Shown: positions 8,266 through 16,096 of the stretch, one piece after another
Position numbering within the stretch: the first letter of the stretch is position 1
Layout of the letters: each line of letters opens with the position of its first letter
From: JAHFUA01 sp963733935
GTDB taxonomy: Bacteria; Acidobacteriota; Terriglobia; Terriglobales; Acidobacteriaceae
DNA length: 64,000 bases
Direction: 5' to 3'
NCBI GenBank assembly: GCA_963733935.1
Contig: CAVTEQ010000012.1
Location: forward strand, 1-64,000
Translations under genes and position numbers: made by a program
The notes under the pieces: model-generated
Database searches by the model: none
Told to the model about the DNA's origin: nothing
The model's input: the letters and a program-made list of their open reading frames with translations, nothing else

Positions 8266-9078
8266 TTACCCGGCAGGCATCTGCAGTAATCTCGGAGTCC
8301 GTCCATCCCGCCGGTCAGCGGTCCATTGCGATTCGATCTCCACTGGCCCGATCTCGGCGGTAGCGTAGTGCCTAAAACTGCTCCACTTCCAGTCCTCAGG
8401 TTTTTCCACCAGTGCGCGCTTCAGCGGATTGCGATGAATGTAGCGCAGCTTCCCAACAAAGCTTTCGTAGTTGCGCACGTTGTGGTCATAGTAGCGTTTC
8501 TGCCACAAAGGCACAGTGGTGCCCCACATCTGCCCGTTTTTGGCAGATGTGGGCGGTGGAACGACGGTGCCCCACATCTGCCCGCTTTTGGCAGATGTGG
8601 GTGGTGGAACGATGGTGCCCCACATCTGCCCGCTTTTGGCAGATGTGGGTGGTGGAACGATGGTGCCCCACATCTGCCCGCTTTTGGCAGATGTGGGTGG
8701 TGGAACGATGGTGCCCCACATCTGCCCGCTTTTGGCAGATGTGGGTGGTGGAACGATGGTGCCCCACATCTGCCCGCTTTTGGCAGATGTGGGTTCTCTT
8801 AGATAGCTCATGGCGCGACGTGCGACCGAGATCTTCAGCGCCTGAATGGCCGTTGCCAAGGCTTCAACTTCCGGCTCCGACACCAATAAATGCACGTGCT
8901 CAGGCATGACGACATATCCGTACACCCGAAAACGATATTTGCGCCGCGTCCGCTCCAGACATTCGACAAATAGGTCACAAAGCCGGTCGTCGCGTAAGTG
9001 CGGCTGCCGCCGATAGCAACTGAACGTCACGAAATGGCTTTGCTTTGATTGTTGGTACCGCTTCAGCCCGTAGGGCAT
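8266..9078 (-). mobile_element. REP-associated tyrosine transposase (RAYT) carrying an in-frame REP array
   Basis: 270 codons. N-terminal part: MPYGLKRYQQSKQSHFVTFSCYRR, then VMPEHVHLL, the HUH metal-binding motif of Y1 transposases (IS200/IS605 superfamily). C-terminal part: LWQKRYYDHNVRNYESFVGKL and RYIHRNPLKRALVE, whose Tyr in the YIxxNP motif is the likely nucleophile, then DWKWSSFRHY. Between RRAMSYLRE and LWQKRYY the frame is expanded by about 95 residues made of a 16-aa repeat (PTSAKSGQMWGT + IVPP), encoded by six REP hairpins of 48-bp period. Relatives have only a short loop here. RAYTs are single-copy domesticated transposases that bind and cleave REPs. Start at the MPYGL methionine, where the family begins; the open frame upstream merely reads through another REP. 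Activity with the insertion is uncertain. Confidence 0.85.
8518..8793. repeat. Six-copy REP array, 48-bp period, inside the RAYT gene
   Basis: Units begin GCCCCACATCTGCCC at 8521, 8569, 8617, 8665, 8713 and 8761. Each holds the palindrome CCCACATCTGCC / GGCAGATGTGGG and a linker GTGGAACGATGGT. Copies 2-6 are nearly identical; the first has one extra T-for-C in the loop and small linker changes, so it is the oldest or the least homogenised. The period is a multiple of three and the unit lacks stops in at least four of six frames. Confidence 0.95.
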
Positions 9079-9106
9079 GCGGGAGAGGGTATCACTAGCC
9101 GAAACG

Positions 9107-9137
9107 CCCACATCTGCCAAAATCGGGCAGATGTGGG
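9107..9137 (-). repeat. REP hairpin upstream of the RAYT gene
   Basis: CCCACATCTGCC, 7-nt loop, GGCAGATGTGGG, then GGCACCGTC: the inverse orientation of the copy at 8229. It lies 29 bp upstream of the transposase start and may affect its expression; such flanking is typical of RAYT loci. Confidence 0.8.
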
Positions 9138-9373
9138 GCACCGTCAGGAACTGAGATATGGACCAACCAGCGATCGTTGTTAGCAACACTAGGCCATATA
9201 CCGTGGCTAAGTCCTTTATTTCATCGTTGGCAGGGAGGGGGGTACCCGGTCAAACCGTCCGAGTGGGGCTAACAAGATGGTTAACCCGGATGGCACAGGC
9301 GCGACGCGGTCGCGCCCGGACGGCCGGGGGCGGCCGTCCCCACGTGAGGCTTGCCGGGATTACAATACCCGGC

Positions 9374-10144
9374 ATGGACTCATTCATCATTGCGGGTCGT
9401 CCCTTCCGTTCCCGGCTGATTGTGGGGACGGGCAAGTACAAATCCGGTCAGGAGACGGCGCGGGCCATCGAGGCCAGCGGCGCGGAGATGGTCACGGTGG
9501 CGGTGCGGCGCGTGAACCTTGACCGCACGAAAGAATCTCTGCTCGACTTCATCGATCCGGAAAAATACTTTCTGCTGCCGAACACTGCCGGCTGCTACAC
9601 CGCCGACGAAGCCATCCGCACGGCGCGATTGTCGCGCGAGGTTGGGCTGTCGGACTGGGTGAAGGTCGAGGTCATCGGCGATCAGGCTACGCTCTATCCC
9701 GATGTCGCGGCGACCATCGAGGCCACGCGCGTGCTGGTGAAGGAAGGCTTCACGGTGCTTCCCTACACTTCGGACGACGTGGTGGTTGCCAAGCGACTGG
9801 TGGATGCGGGCGCGAGCGCGGTGATGCCGCTGGGAGCGCCCATCGGCAGCGGCATGGGCATCCAGAACCAGGCCAACCTGCGAATCCTGCGCGAGATTTT
9901 CACTGGCATCCCGCTGATCGTGGATGCAGGCGTAGGCACCGCGTCTGATGCGGCGATCGCCATGGAACTGGGCTACGACGGCGTACTGATGAACACTGGC
10001 ATCGCCGCGGCGCAGGATCCGGTGCTGATGGCTGATGCCATGAAGCATGCGGTCATCGCCGGGCGCAACGCCTACCTCGCCGGTCGCATGCCCAAGAAGC
10101 TCTACGCCACGGCCAGTTCGCCGCTGGAAGGCGTGGTGCGCTGA
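9374..10144 (+). CDS. thiG: Thiazole synthase ThiG
   Basis: 256 aa, full length. Builds the thiazole phosphate of thiamine from deoxyxylulose phosphate, dehydroglycine and ThiS thiocarboxylate. Signature segments: FRSRLIVGTGKYKS, LLPNTAGCYTADEA, WVKVEVIGD with the Schiff-base lysine, VMPLGAPIGSGMGIQN and DAGVGTASDAAIAMELG. Start at the MDSFIIAG methionine; the frame is open further upstream but that part is not conserved family sequence. No thiS, thiF or thiH gene lies beside it, so the pathway is scattered. The 180 bp upstream hold GC-rich dyads but no recognisable TPP riboswitch. Confidence 0.95.
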   Translation: MDSFIIAGRPFRSRLIVGTGKYKSGQETARAIEASGAEMVTVAVRRVNLDRTKESLLDFIDPEKYFLLPNTAGCYTADEAIRTARLSREVGLSDWVKVEVIGDQATLYPDVAATIEATRVLVKEGFTVLPYTSDDVVVAKRLVDAGASAVMPLGAPIGSGMGIQNQANLRILREIFTGIPLIVDAGVGTASDAAIAMELGYDGVLMNTGIAAAQDPVLMADAMKHAVIAGRNAYLAGRMPKKLYATASSPLEGVVR

Positions 10145-10152
10145 TCCCTTAA

Positions 10153-10183
10153 CCCACATCTCCCAAAACCGGGGAGATGTGGG
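10153..10183 (+). repeat. Variant REP hairpin (CTCCC arm)
   Basis: Arms CCCACATCTCCC and GGGAGATGTGGG, followed by GGCACC. Both arms carry the compensating change G-to-C / C-to-G relative to the main REP, so pairing is kept. Sits just after thiG, before the convergent small secreted protein gene; may act as transcription end. Confidence 0.7.
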
Positions 10184-10265
10184 GCACCATCGCACCCTCG
10201 TACCGGCGGCAAAAAATAAGGGCGGCTGCGCAAGCCGCCCTCATTTTCTTTTCCGGAGAGGTGAA

Positions 10266-10610
10266 CTACTGCTTCATCCCGCCGGTCTCGGCCATCATCT
10301 TGACGCTATCCACGTGAATGGTTTTCTTATCCTTATTTTCCGTTCCCATGACCGTGACGTGCTCGCCTGCATGCGCCTTGAGGCTGTCGGGATTATCCAC
10401 GATCAGCACGTCTTGCGTGCCATCGGGAACGAAGGCTACTTTCTCGCCGGCGGCGATGCACTTCTTCGCGCACGCGGCATGCGCGGCACTGGTTCCCTTC
10501 AGGCCGCACTTGGAATCGGTTACCCAGCCATTCACCGCGGCGTCTTTGGCCACGGCGGCCACCACCAACACGAACGCAAGCACCAGCAGAACCACAAGCA
10601 ACTTCTTCAT
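10266..10610 (-). CDS. Small secreted Cys-containing protein, acidobacterial type
   Basis: 114 aa. Signal peptide (MKKLLVVLLVLAFVLVVAAVA) followed by NGWVTDSKCGLKG, HAACAKKCIAAGEKVAFV and VLIVDNPDSLKAHAGEHVTVMG. Three cysteines in the pattern C-x9-C-x3-C and a beta-rich tail are a combination I associate with small periplasmic proteins common in Acidobacteriota; function unknown. The OB-like segment HVTVMGTENKDKKTIHVDSV suggests a small barrel. Own unit, flanked by convergent thiG and a 160-bp spacer. Confidence 0.7.
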   Translation of the reverse strand: MKKLLVVLLVLAFVLVVAAVAKDAAVNGWVTDSKCGLKGTSAAHAACAKKCIAAGEKVAFVPDGTQDVLIVDNPDSLKAHAGEHVTVMGTENKDKKTIHVDSVKMMAETGGMKQ

Positions 10611-10770
10611 TTTGGTCTCCTCGGTCTTGCGGCGCGCGCCGCAAGCTCGTTTGCATTACCTAGATGTGACTCTCTCCCAAATCAAAGGGGATAACATTTA
10701 CCCTCTCACTGTGCAATTTTCAAGGAAAAACTGCTCCCGCCTGTAACCAATTTGTAACCGCAGTGGGCCG

Positions 10771-11172
10771 TCAGCGCTTCTGCGCAGTGGCGGAACTCTG
10801 CGGCGGTTCGGGAGCGACGTAAACCACTTCCCCGGAACGCGCGTACTTGAGCTGCTCGCGGGCTTCGCGCTCGATGGCTTTGGGATCCGTCTTCAGCTCG
10901 CGAACTCTGCGGGAGACGCGGTCGTTTTCCTGTTGCAGGCGCAGGATGTCCTGCTGCAGCTTCTGATTCTCGCCGCGCTTGCTGTGATAGGCCATCATGC
11001 CGTTGACGCCGAACACCACGTGGTAGGCCAGCATCACCACCAGCAGCGACATGGCTGCGGTCGCCAGCTTGCGCCGGATGGCGTAGAGCCGCTCACCCGC
11101 GTGCAGCAGGGTTTGACGCCGCGCGATGAACTCTGCCAACCGCTCCCAGTCGAGCATCAGTGAAAGATCCAA
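10771..11172 (-). CDS. ftsB: FtsB/DivIC-family septum formation protein
   Basis: 133 aa. One membrane segment near 37-57 (LATAAMSLLVVMLAYHVVFGV), then a coiled coil (NQKLQQDILRLQQENDRVSRRVRELKTDP) and the family tail IEREAREQLKYARSGEVVYV. This is the FtsB/DivIC arrangement: a bitopic protein that works with FtsL and FtsQ in the divisome. The start overlaps the stop of the phosphohexomutase gene by 16 bases, so translation is likely coupled. A later Met at residue 6 is an alternative start. The tail after APEPP is low complexity. Confidence 0.8.
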   Translation of the reverse strand: MDLSLMLDWERLAEFIARRQTLLHAGERLYAIRRKLATAAMSLLVVMLAYHVVFGVNGMMAYHSKRGENQKLQQDILRLQQENDRVSRRVRELKTDPKAIEREAREQLKYARSGEVVYVAPEPPQSSATAQKR

Positions 11173-12557
11173 TCCTTGGCGTGGCCGCTGAGCTTCACCA
11201 GATCATCGCGCGTGCGCGCTTCCGAATAAACCCGCACCACCGGTTCGGTGCCGGAGAGCCGATAGCAAACCCACGAGCCGTCCTCGAACAGCAGCTTCAG
11301 CCCGTCGGTGCGCACCACGCTCGCGACCTTGCGTCCGAAGAATTCGCGCGGTTCCGCCTTCAGCTTGCTAGTGAACTGCTCTTTCACTTCCGGCGTCAAG
11401 CGGAAGTTCTCGCGCAGAGGATAAAAGGAACCTACTTTGCCAAACAGGAACTGCAATTGTTCGCGCAGCGGCTTGCGGCGGCGCGCCACCATCTCGGCAG
11501 CGAGCAGTCCCGCAATGATGCCGTCCTTTTCCGGAACGTGGCCGCGGATGGAAAGTCCCGCGCTCTCTTCCCCGCCGATGGCGATCTTGTCCTGCTTGAT
11601 GAGTTCGCCGATGTACTTGAAGCCGACGGGCGTCTCGTGCAGCTCGATGTTGTAATGCCGCGCCAGAGCGTTGACGAGGTTGGTTGTGGCCACCGATTTT
11701 GCCACCCCGTTCTTCCAGCCGCGGGTCTCGACCAGGTAGTCGAACAGCAGGGCGATGAGATAGTTGGGCTGGAGGAAGGAGCCATCTTCGTCGAGGACGC
11801 CGAAGCGGTCGGCGTCGCCGTCGGTCGCGATTCCGATCTGCGAATTGGTCTCCGCCATCTTGTCGCGAAGGTCGGAGAGCAGGTGGTCGTCGGGTTCAGG
11901 CGCGTGACCGCCGAAGAGCACGTCGCGGTAGTCATGGATCGCCCACACCTGCACGCCCGCCTCGCGCAGCAGCGTGTCCGCATAACCGCGCGCCGCGCCC
12001 CAAAGCGGGTCAACGCACACCCGCAACCCAGCCTTGCGGATCACCTCCAGATCCACCAGCTCGCGGAGACGCGCCAGGTAAGCTGTCTTCACCTCAATGT
12101 TGACAGCCTGGACGGATTCACTGGCGGAAGACGGCTGGCCATCGAGCCGCGCGATCTCTGCCTCGATCTGGTTGGTGACTTCGGGCAGCGCCGGCGCGCC
12201 GTCGGGCGTGGAGAACTTGATGCCGTTGTATTCCGGAGGATTGTGCGAGGCAGTGAAGTTGATGGCGCCATCCGCCTGGGCGCGGATCACTTCGTAGGCA
12301 ATCGCCGGCGTGGGCGCGGGCTCGGTGATCACCAGCGGCGTAATGCCGTGCGCTGCGAGAATCTCACTCGCGACCGCCACCAGGGTCTCGCCCAGGAAGC
12401 GCGGATCGCGGCCTACCACTACCCGCGCCCCGCGCGGCTTCTGCGAGGCTACATAGCGTGCAATGCCGGTAACGGCGCGCCTTACGTTCGCCAGGGTAAA
12501 GTCTTCGGCAATGATCGCTCGCCATCCCGAAGTGCCGAATTTGATCGCCGTTGTCAT
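11157..12557 (-). CDS. Phosphoglucomutase/phosphomannomutase family protein
   Basis: 466 aa alpha-D-phosphohexomutase. Four conserved loops: substrate entry FGTSGWRAIIAEDFT at the N-terminus; catalytic serine loop NFTASHNPPEYNG near residue 100; metal loop ATDGDADRFGV near 245; sugar-binding loop GGEESAGLS near 320; phosphate loop YRLSGTEPVVRVYSE near the C-terminus. Interconverts hexose 1- and 6-phosphates; which sugar cannot be told from motifs. Start at MTTAIKFGTSGW, nine codons inside the longest frame, since the family begins there. Upstream partner of the ftsB-like gene. Confidence 0.9.
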   Translation of the reverse strand: MTTAIKFGTSGWRAIIAEDFTLANVRRAVTGIARYVASQKPRGARVVVGRDPRFLGETLVAVASEILAAHGITPLVITEPAPTPAIAYEVIRAQADGAINFTASHNPPEYNGIKFSTPDGAPALPEVTNQIEAEIARLDGQPSSASESVQAVNIEVKTAYLARLRELVDLEVIRKAGLRVCVDPLWGAARGYADTLLREAGVQVWAIHDYRDVLFGGHAPEPDDHLLSDLRDKMAETNSQIGIATDGDADRFGVLDEDGSFLQPNYLIALLFDYLVETRGWKNGVAKSVATTNLVNALARHYNIELHETPVGFKYIGELIKQDKIAIGGEESAGLSIRGHVPEKDGIIAGLLAAEMVARRRKPLREQLQFLFGKVGSFYPLRENFRLTPEVKEQFTSKLKAEPREFFGRKVASVVRTDGLKLLFEDGSWVCYRLSGTEPVVRVYSEARTRDDLVKLSGHAKDWIFH

Positions 12558-12589
12558 ATAGAATTCCAGCGCGAGAACAGCCATTGTAA

Positions 12590-12919
12590 ATGACCGATAA
12601 ACGGATCGTTCTGAGCACCGCCGGATCGGAAGACGAAGCGCGCAAGATCGCGCAGGCTCTGGTCGAGCGCCGCCTGGCAGCGTGCGTCAACATCGTGGGG
12701 CCGATCCGGTCGGTTTATCGCTGGAAGGGCGCGGTCGAGAGCGCGGCCGAGCACCTGCTGATCATCAAGACCACCGCGGCGGCGTTTCCGCGAGTGCGCG
12801 ATGCCATCCGCGAGCTGCATTCCTACGAGCTGCCGGAGTGCGTCATGCTCAGCGTCGAGGCAGGGAGCGAGGACTACCTCAATTGGATTGCCGAATCAGT
12901 TAATCGGGAGATCGGATGA
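12590..12919 (+). CDS. cutA: Divalent-cation tolerance protein CutA
   Basis: 109 aa, full length. IVLSTAGSEDEARKIAQALVERRLAACVNIV, SVYRWKGAVESAAEHLLIIKTT and RELHSYELPECVMLSVEAGSEDYLNWI follow the whole CutA1 family order; it forms a ferredoxin-like trimer. The historic copper-tolerance role is uncertain. Divergent from the phosphohexomutase (32 bp apart), and its 3' end overlaps the convergent methyltransferase frame. Confidence 0.92.
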   Translation: MTDKRIVLSTAGSEDEARKIAQALVERRLAACVNIVGPIRSVYRWKGAVESAAEHLLIIKTTAAAFPRVRDAIRELHSYELPECVMLSVEAGSEDYLNWIAESVNREIG

Positions 12920-13733
12920 TCGGGTCATCGGGTCATTGCTCCTCGGTTTCCGAGCGCTCAGGTTCAGCCGCCAATAATCCAAGGTAAACGGCGGCTGATC
13001 GGCGGCGGCCTGGCGGGCGAGCTCATCCATGAAGCGCTCGCGCAACGCGGGATCGGGAATGCGGGCGATGTGGCGATGCAGCGTCACCGTGGCCAGGAAC
13101 TCTTTGTACTCGCGCGCATCCGGACAATGTGGTGGGCATTTCCTCCAGCCAGGTCTTGATTTCGGCGAACCCGGCGCGGCGCATGCGCTCCGCGGTCGTG
13201 ATGTCATCCGGATACTGCCACGTAGGCGACCATCCGGCGAAGAATGGGGCGAAATCCGGCCGCGACATCAGCGCGACGGTACGCTCCCGGACGCGCGCCA
13301 GATTGGGGCCGCCGCCGCACTGCGCTTCCAGCCAGCCGCCTGGCTTCAGCGAGCGCAACAGGCTGCGGAAGAGCCGGTCGTGGTCCGGCAGCCAGTGGAA
13401 CGCGGCGGTGCTGAAGACGCCGTCGAGAAGCGCGGTCGAGAGGAATGTCATGCAGGTCGATGGCGATGAAGAACACCTGATCGGGGAATTTCGGCGGAGG
13501 TGATCGCGCGCAGTCTGCAGCATGTTTACCGAGAGGTCCATGGCGACCACGCGTCCGTGCGGCAGGCGCTCAAGCAACTTTGCAGTCACTTTGCCGCTGC
13601 CGCAACCCGCATCGGCAACAGTTTCATCTCCGCGCAGGGGCAGGCGATCGAGGACCTTCAGCCCCCACTCAAACTGCGGCCGCGAGAGCCGGTGGTAGGC
13701 CTGGGAGTTCCATTCGCGACTTGCCTGAGTCAT
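12896..13733 (-). CDS. Trans-aconitate methyltransferase-like enzyme, three frame breaks
   Basis: Begins MTQASREWNSQAYHRLSRPQFEWG, with motif I ADAGCGSGKVTAKLLERLP and FSTAAFHWLPDHDRLFRSL, characteristic of trans-aconitate 2-methyltransferase-like proteins. The conserved segment FFIAIDLHDIPLDRA near 13450-13490 lies in another frame than its surroundings, and the C-terminal part PDAREYKEFLATVTLHRH from about 13130 lies in a third position, so three indels are needed to read it through. All parts are well conserved, which points to sequence errors more than decay. The extreme C-terminus runs into a GATCGGGTCATCGGG word repeat and overlaps cutA. Confidence 0.65.
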
Positions 13734-13747
13734 GGAGTAAGAATTTA

Positions 13748-13820
13748 CCGCCGAGACGCCGAGTGCGCCGAGATGTTTCTTTTTATTCCTCTTCCTTTGC
13801 GCCCTCTGCGTCTCGGCGGT
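13748..13820. repeat. Intergenic inverted repeat, CCGCCGAGACGC words
   Basis: Left arm ccgccgagacgccgagtgcg, right arm gcgccctctgcgtctcggcgg, with a T-rich centre. Lies between the methyltransferase start and the metB/metC-like gene stop. Structured RNA or terminator is possible; otherwise unknown. Confidence 0.7.
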
Positions 13821-13826
13821 TTTCCT

Positions 13827-14981
13827 TTATATCGCGGCCAGCGCCTGTTCGAGATCCCGAATGATATCGTCCGCATCCTCGATGCCGACCGAGATCCGCA
13901 CCATACCGTCGGTGATGCCGATGGCGCGTCTTCCCTTCTCGCCCAGCGCGGCGTGGGTCATGGTGGCGGGATGGGAGATGAGCGTTTCCACGCCGCCCAG
14001 CGATTCTCCCAGAAAACAGACGCGCACCTTGCGCAGCATTTTCTGCGCGTTCTTGAGCGAGCCGGTCTCGATGGTGATCATCGACCCGAATCCAGTCATC
14101 TGCCGCTTGGCCAGCTCGTGCTGCGGATGGTCCGGCAGTCCCGGGTAGAACACTTTCTTGACCTTCTTATGGCGCTTGAGGAACGCAGCCACAGCGCGGC
14201 CGTTGGCGTCGTGCTTTTCCATGCGCACGGCCAGCGTCTTCACCCCGCGCAGCACCAGCCAGCACTCGAACGGAGACAGGATGGCTCCCGCTGCTTTCTG
14301 GATAAACGCAAACTTTTCGGCGTGCTCCGGCTTGGTGCAGACCACGACTCCGCCCAGGCCGTCGCTGTGCCCGTTAAGGAACTTGGTAGTGGAGTGAATG
14401 ACCATGTCCGCTCCCAGCGCGATGGGCTTCTGGAAATACGGCGACATGAAGGTGTTGTCCACCACCAGCTCGACGCCGCTGCGGTGCGCGATGCGGCTGA
14501 TGGCTGCCAGATCGCTGAGCGTCATCAGCGGGTTGGTGGGCGTCTCCACGAACAGGAAGCGGGTATTGCGGCGGATCGCCTGCTCTACGGCGCGCAGGTC
14601 GGAGGTATCGACGTAGGTGAACTCCAGGCCATAGTTGCTCAGGATCTGGTTGAACAGGCGTGGCGTGCCGCCATACAGGTTGTTGGTGCAGACCACGTGG
14701 TCGCCGGACTTGAGCAGCGTGCAAAAGGCATTGATGGCGGCCATGCCGCTGGCAAAGACGTGCGCGCTCCGTCCGCCTTCGAGCGAAGCCAGGTTCGTTT
14801 CCAGGCAAGTGCGCGTGGGATTGGAGACGCGCGAGTACTCGTATCCTTTGTTCTTGCCGATCTCCTCCTGCACGTAGGTGGAGGTGGCGAAGATCGGCAC
14901 GACTACGGCGCCGGTGGAGGGATCGGGCTCCTGGCCGACGTGAATGGCGCGCGTGGCGAAACCGAGTTGTTTATTGTCCAT
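13827..14981 (-). CDS. Cys/Met metabolism PLP enzyme (cystathionine gamma-synthase/lyase family)
   Basis: 384 aa. GFATRAIHVGQEPDPSTGAVV, YEYSRVSNPTRTCLE, VFASGMAAINAF, DNTFMSPYFQKPIALGADMV and the PLP-lysine segment HSTTKFLNGHSDGLGG near residue 200 define the family. It could be cystathionine gamma-synthase, gamma-lyase or O-acyl-homoserine sulfhydrylase; motifs do not separate them. The cysteine/cystathionine beta-synthase gene directly upstream suggests transsulfuration. Start at MDNKQLGFATRA; the longer frame upstream is translated repeat DNA. Confidence 0.9.
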   Translation of the reverse strand: MDNKQLGFATRAIHVGQEPDPSTGAVVVPIFATSTYVQEEIGKNKGYEYSRVSNPTRTCLETNLASLEGGRSAHVFASGMAAINAFCTLLKSGDHVVCTNNLYGGTPRLFNQILSNYGLEFTYVDTSDLRAVEQAIRRNTRFLFVETPTNPLMTLSDLAAISRIAHRSGVELVVDNTFMSPYFQKPIALGADMVIHSTTKFLNGHSDGLGGVVVCTKPEHAEKFAFIQKAAGAILSPFECWLVLRGVKTLAVRMEKHDANGRAVAAFLKRHKKVKKVFYPGLPDHPQHELAKRQMTGFGSMITIETGSLKNAQKMLRKVRVCFLGESLGGVETLISHPATMTHAALGEKGRRAIGITDGMVRISVGIEDADDIIRDLEQALAAI

Positions 14982-14988
14982 AAAAATT

Positions 14989-15049
14989 GCCACAGAGACA
15001 CTGAGGCACGGAGTTTGTATTTTACTCGGTGTCTCAGTGCCTCTGTGGC
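14989..15049. repeat. Inverted repeat, GCCACAGAGGCAC words
   Basis: Arms gccacagagacactgaggca and tgtctcagtgcctctgtggc around an AT-rich loop. Same family as 53067-53190 and 61478-61608. Here it occupies the 90-bp gap between two co-directional sulfur genes, where the ribosome binding site of the downstream gene must lie next to it. Confidence 0.8.
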
Positions 15050-15070
15050 TGCCATTCGCGAACGCGGCGC

Positions 15071-16016
15071 TCAAGATCCGTCGAAGATCCCCTTCGACAA
15101 GTAGCGTTCCGCCGAGTCGGGAATCATGGTGACCACTCGCTTACCCGCGCCCAGGCGCTTGGCAATCTCGATAGCCGCGTAAACGTTGGCGCCGCCGCTG
15201 GAGCCGGAAAACACACCTTCCTTGCGCGCCAGTTCGCCGACCGTGGCAAACGCCTCCCGATCGCGAACCATGAAAATCTCGTCGGCGAGGCTTCCATCGA
15301 ACGTCTTGGGCATGAAGCTGGCGCCGATGCCCTCGATCTTGTGTTCGCCCTTGGGTCCGCCGCCCAGGATCGATCCCTGCGGCTCCACGGCGATGGCGAG
15401 CGCGCCCGGAACATTCTCTTTTATGAAGCGAGCCACACCCGTGAACGTCCCGCCGGTGCCGGCGCCGATCACCACCGCGTCGATGCGACCTTCCATCTGC
15501 TCGAAGATTTCGCGGGCCGTCGTCTGGTAGTGATAGTCAGGATTCGCCAAGGTTCTCGAATTGCCCGGCGAGAAAGGAGTTGGGAGTACTGGCAACCAAC
15601 TCGCGCGCCCGGCGGATGGCGCCTTCCATGCCCTCGGCGTCCGGAGTGCGTGTAACCTCGGCGCCGAGGGCACGCATGAGCAGGACTTTTTCCTGCGAAA
15701 ATTTTTGCGGCACGAACAGCGCCACGCGATAGCCGCGGCTCACGCCAATGAGCGCCAGGCCGACTCCGGTATTGCCGGCGGTGGCTTCAACAATGGTCGA
15801 ACCCTCGCGCAAAAGACCTTGCTCTTCCGCGCGGCGGATGATGCCGATGGCAGCACGATCTTTCACGCTGCCTCCCGGGTTCAAGTACTCCAGCTTGGCA
15901 TACAGGTCGGCGGCGCCCGGCGGCGCGATCTTCCGCAGATGCAGCAGCGGCGTGTATCCAACCAGATCGGTGATGTTTTCCCCGACGCGAAGGCGGGCAG
16001 CTTCAGTGGCGTTCAT
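15071..16016 (-). CDS. Cysteine synthase / cystathionine beta-synthase, one frameshift
   Basis: 314 aa after removing one base. ENITDLVGYTPLLHLRKI, the PLP-lysine segment LNPGGSVKDRAA near residue 50, EATAGNTGVGLALIG and GAGTGGTFTGVARFIKE identify the CysK/CysM/CBS fold. The frame breaks near 15548 between GQFENL and ANPDYHYQTT; length is 3n+1, as a single inserted base would give. No CBS regulatory domains. The neighbouring cystathionine-type gene makes a transsulfuration pair (homocysteine to cysteine) attractive, but O-acetylserine sulfhydrylase cannot be excluded. Confidence 0.87.
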
Positions 16017-16096
16017 GTGAGGCTAGGGTAAGGGACCGCAGGCAGCGGGTCAATCGGTCCTCGCAGAGACGCAGCATGGTGCGTCTCTACAAAGAA

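Noticed and set aside
8521..8793. Regularly spaced repeats as a CRISPR array
   Set aside because: The whole 48-bp unit repeats, including the part between palindromes; there are no variable spacers or cas genes, and the unit is the dispersed REP.
9190..9373. TPP riboswitch upstream of thiG
   Set aside because: The conserved CUGAGA and ACCUGAUC segments are not present in the right order; only GC-rich dyads are seen.
12896..13733. True decay of the methyltransferase gene
   Set aside because: All segments between the breaks keep conserved family sequence; decay would have also left stop codons and substitutions.
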